From: Pseudomonas sp.
GTDB taxonomy: Bacteria; Pseudomonadota; Gammaproteobacteria; Pseudomonadales; Pseudomonadaceae
DNA length: 6,831 bases
Direction of reading: 5' to 3'
Assembly (NCBI GenBank): GCA_003525045.1
Contig: DQGF01000030.1
Span: 9,981 to 16,811, forward strand
The notes below the pieces were generated by a model. It was not told the DNA's origin. It saw only the letters and a list, made by a program, of their open reading frames with translations, and did not search any database. The position numbers were made by a program, and so were the translations under genes. Below, piece by piece: positions 1 to 5,745 of this stretch (position 1 is its first letter; each line of letters begins with the position of its first letter).

Positions 1-240
1 TTGTTCATAGGACAGAGGTGCCGGCAATGCCTCGGTGGTCACCGGGTAAACCAGCGGCAGCAAGGTTTGTGCATCCTGCAGATGCGCCTCGATGATGCCG
101 AACGCGTTGCCTTTCTTGCCCTTGGCCACGAAGTACGCCACCACCGGCGATTCGCGCAGCAGGCGCAGGGCTTTGACGGTAATCAGTTCAGGATCACCAG
201 GGCCGACGCCAAGGCCGATCAAACGTCCGGGTTGTTGCAT
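1..240 (-). CDS. cobI: Precorrin-2 C20-methyltransferase, N-terminal 80 codons (runs off left edge)
   Basis: CobI transfers a methyl group from S-adenosylmethionine to C-20 of precorrin-2, giving precorrin-3A, in the cytoplasm. Reading the minus strand from the ATG at 240-238 gives an open frame of exactly 80 codons to the window edge. It begins [19 protein letters not shown]; the GVGPGDPEL segment (residues 11-19) followed by ITVKALRLL is the N-terminal signature of the tetrapyrrole methylase family, in the form typical of CobI/CbiL. The start is supported by GGAG at 252-249, 8 nt upstream, and by a one-base overlap with the cobH stop (TAATG), so translation is probably coupled to cobH. The C-terminal two thirds of the usual ~240-residue protein is outside the window. 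Assignment as CobI rather than another corrin methylase rests on the signature plus position next to cobH; fairly sure. Confidence 0.9.
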   Translation of the reverse strand, partial: MQQPGRLIGLGVGPGDPELITVKALRLLRESPVVAYFVAKGKKGNAFGIIEAHLQDAQTLLPLVYPVTTEALPAPLSYEQ

Positions 241-866
241 TATTCGATCTCCGTGGCGAGGGCATTGACGGCGGCGGCGGCCATGGCGCTACCGCCCAGC
301 CGGCCTTGCATGATGACGAAGGGCACACCGCGACTGTCGGCGGCCAGTGCTGCCTTGGATTCGGCGGCGCCAACGAAGCCCACCGGGAAGCCGAGGATCA
401 ACGCCGGTTTCGGGGCGCCGGCGTCGAGCATTTCCAGCAGATAAAACAGCGCGGTTGGCGCGTTGCCGATGACCACCACGCTGCCTTCCAGATGCGGGCG
501 CCACAGTTCCAGGGCGGCAGCGGAGCGGGTGTTGCCCAACTCCCGGGCCAGGTCTGGAACGCTTTCATCACGCAGGGTGCAGACAACCTGGTTGTTCGCC
601 GGCAAACGGCTGCGAGTCACGCCTTCGGACACCATCCGCGCATCGCACAGAATCGGTGCACCGGCGGCCAGTGCATCGCGCCCGGCCTTGCCCGCACCTT
701 CGGAGAATTGCAGGCCGTCAATTGCATTGACCATGCCGCAGGCGTGAATCACCCGTACCGCGAGTTTTTCCAGGTCAGCCGGAATACGGTCGAGGTTGGC
801 CTCGGCGCGAATGATCGCGAAAGAGTTGCGATAGATCTCCTGACCGTCGCGGATGTAATCAAGCAT
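240..866 (-). CDS. cobH: Precorrin-8X methylmutase
   Basis: CobH moves the methyl group from C-11 to C-12 of precorrin-8X, producing hydrogenobyrinic acid, late in corrin-ring synthesis. The product is 208 residues, the normal family length. Visible conserved blocks are the N-terminal [17 protein letters not shown], the RVIHACGM segment with His41 (the counterpart of the catalytic His in characterised CobH), [10 protein letters not shown] (74-83), IGNAPTAL (133-140) and [13 protein letters not shown] (159-171). The ATG at 866-864 is chosen because it is preceded at 8 nt by GGAG (878-875) and matches the usual N terminus MLDYIRDG. A longer upstream reading is possible in the same frame but lies within cobG. 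The start overlaps the end of cobG by 8 bp and the stop overlaps cobI by 1 bp, so the three genes form one operon. Confidence 0.96.
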   Translation of the reverse strand: MLDYIRDGQEIYRNSFAIIRAEANLDRIPADLEKLAVRVIHACGMVNAIDGLQFSEGAGKAGRDALAAGAPILCDARMVSEGVTRSRLPANNQVVCTLRDESVPDLARELGNTRSAAALELWRPHLEGSVVVIGNAPTALFYLLEMLDAGAPKPALILGFPVGFVGAAESKAALAADSRGVPFVIMQGRLGGSAMAAAAVNALATEIE

Positions 867-2166
867 CAAGGGGGCTCCGTGAGCGGTCGTCGAGCAAGGC
901 TGCGACCGCTTCAATAGTAAGGTTGCGTGCGTGCAGGGTGCCGAAACCGGGCTGCCCTGCATCGCGAAAATAGAGGTCGTAGCGTCCAGGAGCGACGGCC
1001 AGCAAAGTGACCGGCGCGATATGCGCGGCGGCGCAGGATCGCATGCAGCCGCTGAGGTGTACGTTCAGGACTTGACCATAACGTTGCAATAGCGCGGCCA
1101 GCTGCAAGGCGTCGCCCTTGGTGTCGGCCAGGCCTTTGCCGCAGCCGGTCGAACCGGTGCAGGCGATCAGCCGTGACACTGCCTGATCGGCATCACACAG
1201 CAGGCCCAGCCATTCAAGCCGTCGGATGACTTCGGCGGCGCTCTCATTGCGAACATTGGGCACCAGCAGACTTTGCCAGGGCGTGAAACGCAGGCTCGCA
1301 TCGCCGAACTCGCTCGCCAGGTGTGCCGCGCCCCGGAGCATCGCCGGGCTCAGTCGCCCCAGTGGTGGTACGGCACCGACATACACGTGATCGGTTTCGG
1401 CCTGTGGATGGGCGCCAATGTGTAGAAAACCCGGACTCGAGGAGCGCTGCCAATGGGTGATCGACTTCAGGCAAACACGTTCAGCCAGACGCGCGAGAAA
1501 ACCGGCGAGCGGATACTCCGCCAGTAGATGACGCATACGTGTCTGATCGGGGCGCGCCAATTCAAGGAACAACTCAAGCACCGCGACCACCAGAGCGTGG
1601 CCGTCCTCCAGTCGAACCGCGCTGGCTGGCACATCCGTCGGGCAACCGGCCAGCCCGAAGGCCAGCCAGCACTCGCCGTCTTGTTCAACAGCGCTCAACC
1701 ACAAGTCATGGGGGTGTTCGAGCATTGCCAATGCCTCACCGCCATCCAGTTGCACGGCAAACTTGGCACTGAGATCGTGGAAGCGCGCATGACTTTGCAC
1801 AGTGGCGAGAATCTGTTCGGCCAATGGCCGCGTATCAAACACACCCCGGCGATCAATCCCGGCACTTGGGCTGAGCATCAGATTGCGCACATCATCGCCA
1901 GCCGCGGTGTGTGGCCCCAGACCTGCGGCGAGCAGGCTTTCGATCAACGCCTCCTGTTCGCTGCCAATACCGCGTATCTGCAGGTTGGCGCGATTAGTCG
2001 CCTCGATTGCGCCACTGGCAAACCGTTCGGCAGCACTTGCCACCGCCTCGGCCTGAATGGCGCTGATCCAGCCACCGTTCAATTTGATCCGACAAATACC
2101 GCCATCCAGCGCCGGGACGATCCGCAGCAACCCCGGACAGGCCGAGGGGCGTAAGGCAATGGACAT
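859..2166 (-). CDS. cobG: Precorrin-3B synthase (sirohaem/4Fe-4S-type monooxygenase)
   Basis: CobG uses molecular oxygen to hydroxylate C-20 of precorrin-3A and form the gamma-lactone of precorrin-3B, the step that prepares ring contraction; its presence marks the aerobic (oxygen-dependent) cobalamin route. The 435-residue product resembles the nitrite/sulfite reductase family. It has a ferredoxin-like half-domain at the N terminus (RPSACPGLLRIV, then ATNRANLQIRG at about 56-66), a second half-domain around 245-320, and four Cys for an Fe-S cluster, C336-X5-C342 (CTGSTGC) and C374-X3-C378 (GCMRSC). I chose ATG at 2166, giving MSIALRPSACPG, over an in-frame TTG at 2181; neither has a strong Shine-Dalgarno sequence. 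It heads the minus-strand operon cobG-cobH-cobI and is divergent from cobL. The 8-bp overlap with cobH suggests translational coupling. Confidence 0.94.
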   Translation of the reverse strand: MSIALRPSACPGLLRIVPALDGGICRIKLNGGWISAIQAEAVASAAERFASGAIEATNRANLQIRGIGSEQEALIESLLAAGLGPHTAAGDDVRNLMLSPSAGIDRRGVFDTRPLAEQILATVQSHARFHDLSAKFAVQLDGGEALAMLEHPHDLWLSAVEQDGECWLAFGLAGCPTDVPASAVRLEDGHALVVAVLELFLELARPDQTRMRHLLAEYPLAGFLARLAERVCLKSITHWQRSSSPGFLHIGAHPQAETDHVYVGAVPPLGRLSPAMLRGAAHLASEFGDASLRFTPWQSLLVPNVRNESAAEVIRRLEWLGLLCDADQAVSRLIACTGSTGCGKGLADTKGDALQLAALLQRYGQVLNVHLSGCMRSCAAAHIAPVTLLAVAPGRYDLYFRDAGQPGFGTLHARNLTIEAVAALLDDRSRSPLDA

Positions 2167-2297
2167 CGGGCGTTCGTTCAAGAGGGCAACCAGCTATGTG
2201 GGAAAGGCGCTTCGCAAGCGAAGGCGCGTTATTATGCCTGCTTTGTTCGACGGCATGAAAAGCCTGCCCGTCGGAACAGTACGTTTGAGGAATATAG
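2167..2297. promoter_or_regulatory. Divergent cobG / cobL control region
   Basis: These 131 bp separate two back-to-back operons and must hold both promoters. Around 2230-2236 the sequence gives a plus-strand -10-like TATTAT (2230-2235, one mismatch to consensus) and an overlapping minus-strand CATAAT (2236-2231), so the two promoters may compete. No convincing -35 boxes are seen for either. CTTCGC-AA-GCGAAG (2210-2223) is a perfect short hairpin on the cobG leader side. A bulged inverted repeat occupies 2244-2277. No B12-box or cobalamin-riboswitch core is recognisable, so control is more likely by a protein or constitutive. Promoter positions are inference. Confidence 0.45.
2244..2277. repeat. 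Bulged inverted repeat just upstream of cobL
   Basis: TGTTCGACGG at 2244-2253 is complementary to CCGTCGGAACA at 2268-2277 with a single extra base in the right arm, leaving a 14-nt loop. The right arm ends about 10 nt before the cobL Shine-Dalgarno (TGAGGA, 2286-2291). It could be an RNA hairpin in the cobL leader or a protein operator. It lacks a T-tract, so it is not a standard terminator. The function is unknown. Confidence 0.5.
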
Positions 2298-3509
2298 ATG
2301 TCGCGCTGGCTGACAGTGGTAGGAATCGGTGAAGACGGCTTCAAGGGCTTGGGCAAAAATGCCCGACGTGCTCTGCTGGGTGCTTCGCGGATCATGGGTG
2401 GTCAACGGCAACTTGATTTGCTGCCGGTATGCATCCGTGGCGAGCGCCAGTTGTGGCCCAGTCCTTTCTCCCTTGAGCCGGTGTTGACACTTCGCGGCGA
2501 GCCGACCTGCGTGCTGGCCAGCGGCGACCCGATGTTCTTTGGTGTAGGCGCCAGTCTCGCGCGGCGTCTACCCAGCGATGAAATGCTGATCCTGCCGGCG
2601 CCCTCTTCCTGCTCTCTTGCCGCCGCGCGAATGGGCTGGCCGTTGCAGGATGTGGTGACCCTGTCGGTGGTCGCCCGCCCCATCGCCGCGCTCAACGCAC
2701 AATTATTCAGCGGTGTTCGTCTGCTCGTGCTCAGCAACGACGGTCAAAGCCCTGCCGCAATTGCCACGCTGTTGCGCGAACGCGGGTTCGGGCCGAGTCG
2801 CCTGTGCGTGCTGGAACATCTGGGTGGTGAAGCCGAACGGCGCATCGACGGTGTCGCCAATGACTGGACCGACCCGGCCATCGCCGACTTGAACCTGATC
2901 GCCATCGAGTGCATCGCCGAAGCGGGTACGCCGCGCCTGTCACGACTGGCCGGCCTGCCGGATTCGGCCTTCAAGCACGACGGCCAACTGACCAAACGCG
3001 ATGTGCGCGCGATCACCCTCGCCCGCCTCGCCCCGGTCCCCGGCGAACTGTTGTGGGACGTTGGCGCCGGCAGCGGTTCGATCGGCATCGAGTGGATGCG
3101 AGCGCACCCCAGCTGCCGCGCACTGGCGATTGAGGCCGATGAGGGTCGCCAGCAATTGATCGAGCACAACCGCGATGCCCTCGGTGTACCCGGCTTGCAA
3201 CTGATTCGCGGCAGTGCGCCGCAAGCACTGGACGGACTCGAACGCCCGGATGCGATTTTCATTGGTGGCGGCGTGACCCGCGAAGGTGTGCTGGAGACCT
3301 GCTGGTCCCAGCTGAAACCTGGCGGCCGGCTGATCGCCAATGCGGTCACGCTGCAAAGCGAAATGACCCTGATGGCCTGGCGCGAACAGCACGGCGGCGA
3401 GCTGACGCGGATACATATCGCACAGGCGCAGCCGTTGGGTGACTTCGACACCTGGCGCCAGGCGTTGCCGATTACCTTGCTGGATGTGGTCAAACCCTTC
3501 GATGCGTGA
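2298..3509 (+). CDS. cobL: Precorrin-6B C5,15-methyltransferase / decarboxylase (CbiE-CbiT fusion)
   Basis: CobL methylates C-5 and C-15 of precorrin-6B and decarboxylates the C-12 acetate, giving precorrin-8X, the substrate of the CobH encoded next door. The 403-residue product has two domains. The N-terminal CbiE-like tetrapyrrole methylase (about 1-205) shows VVGIGEDG (7-14), RIMGGQRQL (31-39) and [11 protein letters not shown] (74-84). The C-terminal CbiT-like Rossmann methylase/decarboxylase (about 218-403) begins [19 protein letters not shown] and has the SAM-binding [14 protein letters not shown] (253-266), AIEAD (277-281) and IFIGGG (320-325). The ATG at 2298 follows TGAGGA (2286-2291) by 6 nt. 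It is the first gene of the plus-strand operon; its last codons overlap the cbiD ATG (3502) by 8 bp. Length and both active domains look complete. Confidence 0.96.
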   Translation: MSRWLTVVGIGEDGFKGLGKNARRALLGASRIMGGQRQLDLLPVCIRGERQLWPSPFSLEPVLTLRGEPTCVLASGDPMFFGVGASLARRLPSDEMLILPAPSSCSLAAARMGWPLQDVVTLSVVARPIAALNAQLFSGVRLLVLSNDGQSPAAIATLLRERGFGPSRLCVLEHLGGEAERRIDGVANDWTDPAIADLNLIAIECIAEAGTPRLSRLAGLPDSAFKHDGQLTKRDVRAITLARLAPVPGELLWDVGAGSGSIGIEWMRAHPSCRALAIEADEGRQQLIEHNRDALGVPGLQLIRGSAPQALDGLERPDAIFIGGGVTREGVLETCWSQLKPGGRLIANAVTLQSEMTLMAWREQHGGELTRIHIAQAQPLGDFDTWRQALPITLLDVVKPFDA

Positions 3510-3687
3510 CGAAACCTGCGAACAATCCGCCCCCATGGCCCGCACGGCGGGCATCGCACTCGGCGATGCGGTGTGTCGTCATGCGCTGGATTTTGCCCGT
3601 AGCGTGGTGCCGGCGCAGGTTCAAGTCGAAGTGTTAGCCATTGACCGCCAGGGCGGGATTGTCGGTCAGGCGGGAGCTTTTCAATGA
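3502..3687 (+). pseudogene. cbiD: cbiD remnant with a large in-frame internal deletion (cobalt-precorrin-5B C1-methyltransferase)
   Basis: CbiD adds the C-1 methyl group during corrin synthesis and is normally about 360 residues. Here only 61 codons remain. The beginning [11 protein letters not shown] matches the CbiD N terminus I know from pseudomonads, but the SGLTTGSCATAT-type motif that should follow is absent. From about residue 14 the sequence goes straight into the family's C-terminal end: GIALGDAVCRHALDFAR, then VQVEVLAIDRQGGIVGQAG. Roughly 300 codons, including the whole catalytic core, are therefore missing, with the junction near 3530-3545. Frame is kept across the junction. The ATG overlaps the end of cobL and the TGA overlaps the cobK ATG (ATGA), as in an intact operon, so the remnant may still be translated and may still couple translation to cobK. 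It cannot be a working methyltransferase. An assembly error or cloned deletion would look the same. Identification is by recalled family sequence, fairly sure. Confidence 0.82.
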
Positions 3688-4412
3688 AACGCATGTTGTT
3701 GCTTGGCGGTGTCACGGAAGCCCTGGCCATTGCCCGAACCCTCGGGCCGGAACACATCTACAGCCTGGCCGGTGTTGGTCGCGTACCAACCGATCTGACC
3801 TGTCAGGTTCGCGTCGGCGGCTACGGTGGCGCTGAAGGACTGGCGCAGTTCATCCGCGATGAAGGGATCGGTCTGCTGCTGGACGCGACTCATCCTTATG
3901 CCGCACAAATCAGCCAGAACGCTGCGACCGCCGCTTGCTTGAGCGGTATTCCCTGCTGGGCGTTAAGGCGTCCGGCCTGGCAACCACAAGCCGGGGACGA
4001 CTGGCGCGAAGTCAGCGACTGGGCCGAGTTGATCGAAGCGCTGCAACCCTTCCATCGACCGCTGTTTACCCTCGGCCGCGAACCTTTGCAGCACCTGCAT
4101 GAAATCCCCCGGGAGCAATTCTGGACATTGCGCGCACTGGACGTTTATCCGGGCAACGAGCTTTGCGAAGTGATCGGTGCCCGTGGACCGTTCCTGATCG
4201 AGGAAGAACGCGAGCTGTTTGAACGTCGGCAAATTGATGTGCTGATCAGCAAGAACAGCGGCAGCACGGCTACCGAGCCGAAACTGGAAGTGGCGCGGGA
4301 GCGCCGGGTGCCGGTGATTGTTTTGAAGCGGCCGGTGTTGGCGGGGGTTGATCGGGAGTTTGCGTCGGTAGATGAACTGCTAAAAGTCCTGCCAGCGTCA
4401 GACGATTCCTGA
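3684..4412 (+). CDS. cobK: Precorrin-6A reductase
   Basis: CobK is an NADPH-dependent cytoplasmic enzyme that reduces precorrin-6A to precorrin-6B, the substrate of CobL. The 242-residue product has the expected family length and blocks: LLLGGVTEA near the N terminus (5-13), AGVGRVPTD (29-37), LLLDATHPYAAQIS (64-77), GREPL (131-135), GPFLIEEERELF (168-179) and ISKNSGSTATEPKLEVARE (188-206). In many family members the last block reads KNSGG; here the second Gly is Ser194, probably tolerated. ATG at 3684 overlaps the stop of the shortened cbiD by 4 bp and is preceded at 7 nt by GGAG (3673-3676), so its initiation signals survived the upstream deletion. It is the last gene of the cobL operon; no clear hairpin terminator follows it. 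Confidence 0.94.
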   Translation: MKRMLLLGGVTEALAIARTLGPEHIYSLAGVGRVPTDLTCQVRVGGYGGAEGLAQFIRDEGIGLLLDATHPYAAQISQNAATAACLSGIPCWALRRPAWQPQAGDDWREVSDWAELIEALQPFHRPLFTLGREPLQHLHEIPREQFWTLRALDVYPGNELCEVIGARGPFLIEEERELFERRQIDVLISKNSGSTATEPKLEVARERRVPVIVLKRPVLAGVDREFASVDELLKVLPASDDS

Positions 4413-4604
4413 AACCTACATTACATCGTGACTTTGCCGTCAACACGCTCAGAAGGAGCCGGCTATCCAGTCTATGGCTTCACTTCTATAGTTCCCGTTC
4501 TCTGCCCCCTCACCAGCACAGCAACCCAGCATCCTAGGGACGATCAAACTCGACCGGAGGAAAGTGTTGCTTGCCAACCTGTATCCCAAGGAATACGATC
4601 AAAC
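4413..4604 (+). promoter_or_regulatory. Intergenic leader of the toxin-antitoxin module
   Basis: This 192-bp gap between cobK and the toxin gene holds no long gene. A candidate promoter has -10 TATAGT at 4487-4492 (5 of 6 to consensus) with a poor -35 TATCCA at 4464-4469, 17 bp apart. That would place transcription start about 100 nt before the toxin. A strong Shine-Dalgarno GGAGG (4556-4560) serves a possible short leader ORF. The exact decamer ACGATCAAAC occurs at 4540-4549 and again at 4595-4604, directly against the toxin ATG, and could be an antitoxin operator. All functional assignments are inference. Confidence 0.35.
4540..4604. repeat. Direct repeat ACGATCAAAC, two exact copies 55 bp apart
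   Basis: Two identical 10-bp copies lie at 4540-4549 and 4595-4604. The second abuts the toxin start codon and covers the end of its ribosome-binding region. Type II antitoxins commonly bind repeated or palindromic sites in their own promoters, which makes an operator role possible. The copies are not palindromic, and a chance match cannot be excluded. Confidence 0.4.
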
Positions 4605-4608
4605 ATGA
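4564..4608 (+). CDS. Possible 14-codon leader ORF overlapping the toxin start
   Basis: A frame starting at GTG 4564 (or TTG 4567) encodes MLLANLYPKEYDQT and stops at TGA 4606-4608, overlapping the toxin ATG (4605) in an ATGA arrangement. GGAGG at 4556-4560 lies 3 nt before the GTG or 6 nt before the TTG, a stronger ribosome-binding site than the toxin's own AAGGAA (4588-4593). It could couple translation so that toxin synthesis depends on ribosomes crossing the leader. Non-ATG start and tiny size keep this speculative. Confidence 0.22.
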   Translation: MLLANLYPKEYDQT

Positions 4609-4907
4609 TCAACTTCGAACGATCCCGAGCGTTCGGCGAATGGCTTGACTCATTGAGAGACACCATTGGCAAAGCCCGGATCATCGCCAGACTCCGAGCT
4701 GCCGAACATGGAAATTTTGGCGATTGCGAATCCGTAGGCGATGCTGTCTATGAAATGCGTGTCCATTACGGCCCAGGCTACAGAATGTACTTCACTCGCC
4801 AAGGCGAAGTTATCTACCTGCTGTTGGTGGGCGGTGACAAGTCAACTCAAAAACGAGATATAAAACGCGCTATCCAAATGGCGCAAAACATCGGAAATGA
4901 GGAGTAA
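4605..4907 (+). CDS. Type II toxin, HigB/RelE-like addiction module killer protein
   Basis: The 100-residue product belongs to the RelE/ParE fold family, subgroup annotated as 'putative addiction module killer protein' (COG3657-like), whose characterised relatives are generally mRNA-cleaving toxins. Diagnostic blocks are FGEWLDSLRD (10-19), the AKARI-like GKARIIARL (22-30), NFGDCESVGDAVYEMRVHYGPGYRMYF (about 37-63) and LLLVGGDKSTQKRDI (72-86). I chose ATG 4605 because homologues begin close to this point and AAGGAA lies 11 nt upstream; the in-frame extension to 4428 adds sequence unlike the family. The toxin precedes the antitoxin, the order usual for HigBA-type modules, with only 3 nt between the two genes. 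Base composition is visibly less GC-rich than the cob genes, which fits horizontal acquisition. Confidence 0.88.
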   Translation: MINFERSRAFGEWLDSLRDTIGKARIIARLRAAEHGNFGDCESVGDAVYEMRVHYGPGYRMYFTRQGEVIYLLLVGGDKSTQKRDIKRAIQMAQNIGNEE

Positions 4908-4910
4908 ATC

Positions 4911-5201
4911 ATGACCGAACAATTCACCCGTTTCGATGCCGCCGAATTTCTCAAAACGCCAGAAGAAATGGCCGCTTATCTGGACGCTTGCTTTGAAGAA
5001 GATGCAGGCGACGGTGTTCTGATACGCGCAGCACTTAACGACATAGCACGAGCACAGGGCATGACACAGGTTGCCCGTGATGCTGGCCTGGGTCGTGAGA
5101 GTCTGTACAAAGCGTTGAGCAGCACCGGCAATCCTGAATTCGCGACTATCATGAAGGTTATGAAAGCCTTGGGCTTGCGCTTGCATACCATCGCTATCTG
5201 A
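4911..5201 (+). CDS. Antitoxin of the HigA-like addiction module (HTH protein)
   Basis: The 96-residue product is a helix-turn-helix antidote protein of the COG3636-like family. It would bind and neutralise the preceding toxin and probably repress the shared promoter. The N-terminal part TRFDAAEFLKTPEEMAAYLDACFEE (about 6-30) is characteristic of this family; the HTH follows as MTQVARDAGLGRESLYKALS (51-70), then NPEFATIMKVMKALGLRL. ATG 4911 starts 3 nt after the toxin TAA, with GAGGAG at 4899-4904 inside the toxin's last codons, so the two genes are cotranscribed and translationally linked. A strong terminator begins immediately at its stop codon, closing the module. The assignment to this family is firm; the exact target of the partner toxin is not known from sequence. 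Confidence 0.88.
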   Translation: MTEQFTRFDAAEFLKTPEEMAAYLDACFEEDAGDGVLIRAALNDIARAQGMTQVARDAGLGRESLYKALSSTGNPEFATIMKVMKALGLRLHTIAI

Positions 5202-5236
5202 CGGCGCTGCGACACCACACCGCACGCCGCTTTTTT
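5202..5236 (+). terminator. Rho-independent terminator of the toxin-antitoxin operon
   Basis: CGGCG (5202-5206) and TGCG (5208-5211) pair with CGCA (5221-5224) and CGCCG (5225-5229), giving a 9-bp GC-rich stem with one bulged C (5207) and a 9-nt loop. TTTTTT follows at 5231-5236. It starts one base after the antitoxin stop codon, so it insulates the copper genes downstream. Confidence 0.8.
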
Positions 5237-5262
5237 ACTTATCGGCCCTGATCAGGCTAAAT
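5234..5262 (+). promoter_or_regulatory. Candidate promoter of the copper cassette with palindrome in spacer
   Basis: TTTACT (5234-5239) and CTAAAT (5257-5262), 17 bp apart, make a plausible sigma-70 promoter ahead of the first DUF2946 gene. The spacer contains the perfect palindrome CCTGATCAGG (5247-5256), touching the -10, a position suited to a repressor. A half copy, CCTGATC, recurs at 5270-5276, 23 bp downstream, about two helical turns. The sequence does not look like a CueR or CopR box as I recall them. Regulator identity is unknown. Confidence 0.35.
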
Positions 5263-5298
5263 AGCCGCGCCTGATCGCCCACCCACCGGATCTGTCCC

Positions 5299-5697
5299 AT
5301 GTCCCGACGACGGCTCGCAATTGCCTGGATCGCCTGCTTCGCAGTGCTGTTCAACATGCTCGCCATGCCGATGACCGGAGCGATGGCGCAGACGGCGAAA
5401 TCGCCAGCCGAACAATTGATGTGGGGCAGTTTCTGTTCGTCCGGCGGTACGAAGATGGTGGCGATTTCCCTGGGCGATATCGAGCAGAAAGCCCCGCAGA
5501 GTGACGATCATTCCACCATGCAGCATTGCTGGTGCTGCTCCGGCTCGGCGCCATTGGTAGCGTTGCCCGGACATGTGCCGCAGCTGTATTACACGCGATT
5601 CGATGCCAATCGAAGCCAGCCCGCTGCCACGCTTGAAACGCCCACTCCGCGCCAGCAATGGCCGAGCCTCAACCCCCGCGCTTCTCCTCTGGTGTGA
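5299..5697 (+). CDS. DUF2946-family exported protein, copper locus (first copy)
   Basis: This 132-residue protein belongs, by its layout, to the DUF2946 family found beside copper genes in proteobacteria; its biochemical role is not established. It opens with a basic stretch (MSRRRLAIA), a hydrophobic segment (about 7-24) and a likely signal-peptidase site after AMA (28-30), so the rest should be periplasmic. The mature part has a Cys at 46 and the cluster HCWCC (76-80), a plausible metal site close to the CxxC pattern of the family. The C terminus is Pro/Arg-rich and low in conservation signals. ATG 5299 has only a weak ribosome-binding site. It is followed after 48 bp by the PCu(A)C chaperone gene, with no terminator between, suggesting one operon. 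A role in copper binding or delivery is inferred from the neighbours and residues. Confidence 0.78.
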   Translation: MSRRRLAIAWIACFAVLFNMLAMPMTGAMAQTAKSPAEQLMWGSFCSSGGTKMVAISLGDIEQKAPQSDDHSTMQHCWCCSGSAPLVALPGHVPQLYYTRFDANRSQPAATLETPTPRQQWPSLNPRASPLV

Positions 5698-5745
5698 TTC
5701 CTTCTCGCAATTGACCTGCGTTTTGAATCGTTCCGGAGAACTGTC

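Noticed and set aside
306..917. Plus-strand open frame of 203 codons opposite cobH
   Set aside because: It lies over the well-conserved cobH on the other strand and its translation shows no known domain or ribosome-binding site.
867..962. Upstream extension of cobH to an earlier ATG
   Set aside because: The extra residues lie within the cobG coding sequence and do not resemble CobH. The ATG at 866 has a good Shine-Dalgarno and the usual N terminus.
2167..2181. TTG start for cobG five codons upstream
   Set aside because: The added MNERP is not a feature of CobG that I know, and neither start has a strong ribosome-binding site. The ATG at 2166 is the simpler choice, but the TTG cannot be excluded.
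2196..2226. Decayed REP element or terminator around the hairpin CTTCGC-AA-GCGAAG
   Set aside because: TGTGGGA followed by a small hairpin faintly recalls a REP half, but the GAGCGAGCTTGC core is missing and there is no T-tract on either strand.
2167..2297. Cobalamin riboswitch in the cobG-cobL gap
   Set aside because: No B12-box-like core is recognisable, and 131 bp shared by two promoters is too short for a full riboswitch plus leader.
2744..3757. Long minus-strand open frame (337 codons) opposite cobL, cbiD and the start of cobK
   Set aside because: It is antisense to cobL, whose two domains are clearly recognisable. The translation is rich in Arg/Ser/Pro/Ala with no recognisable family, as expected for a shadow frame in GC-rich DNA.
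4428..4604. In-frame upstream extension of the toxin gene
   Set aside because: The extension is compositionally unlike the toxin and would give a 159-residue protein, against about 100 for the family. The ATG at 4605 fits the family start.
4413..5236. Insertion sequence or integron carrying the toxin-antitoxin genes
   Set aside because: No transposase or integrase, no terminal inverted repeats and no attC-like structure were found. Only a 10-bp internal direct repeat is present.
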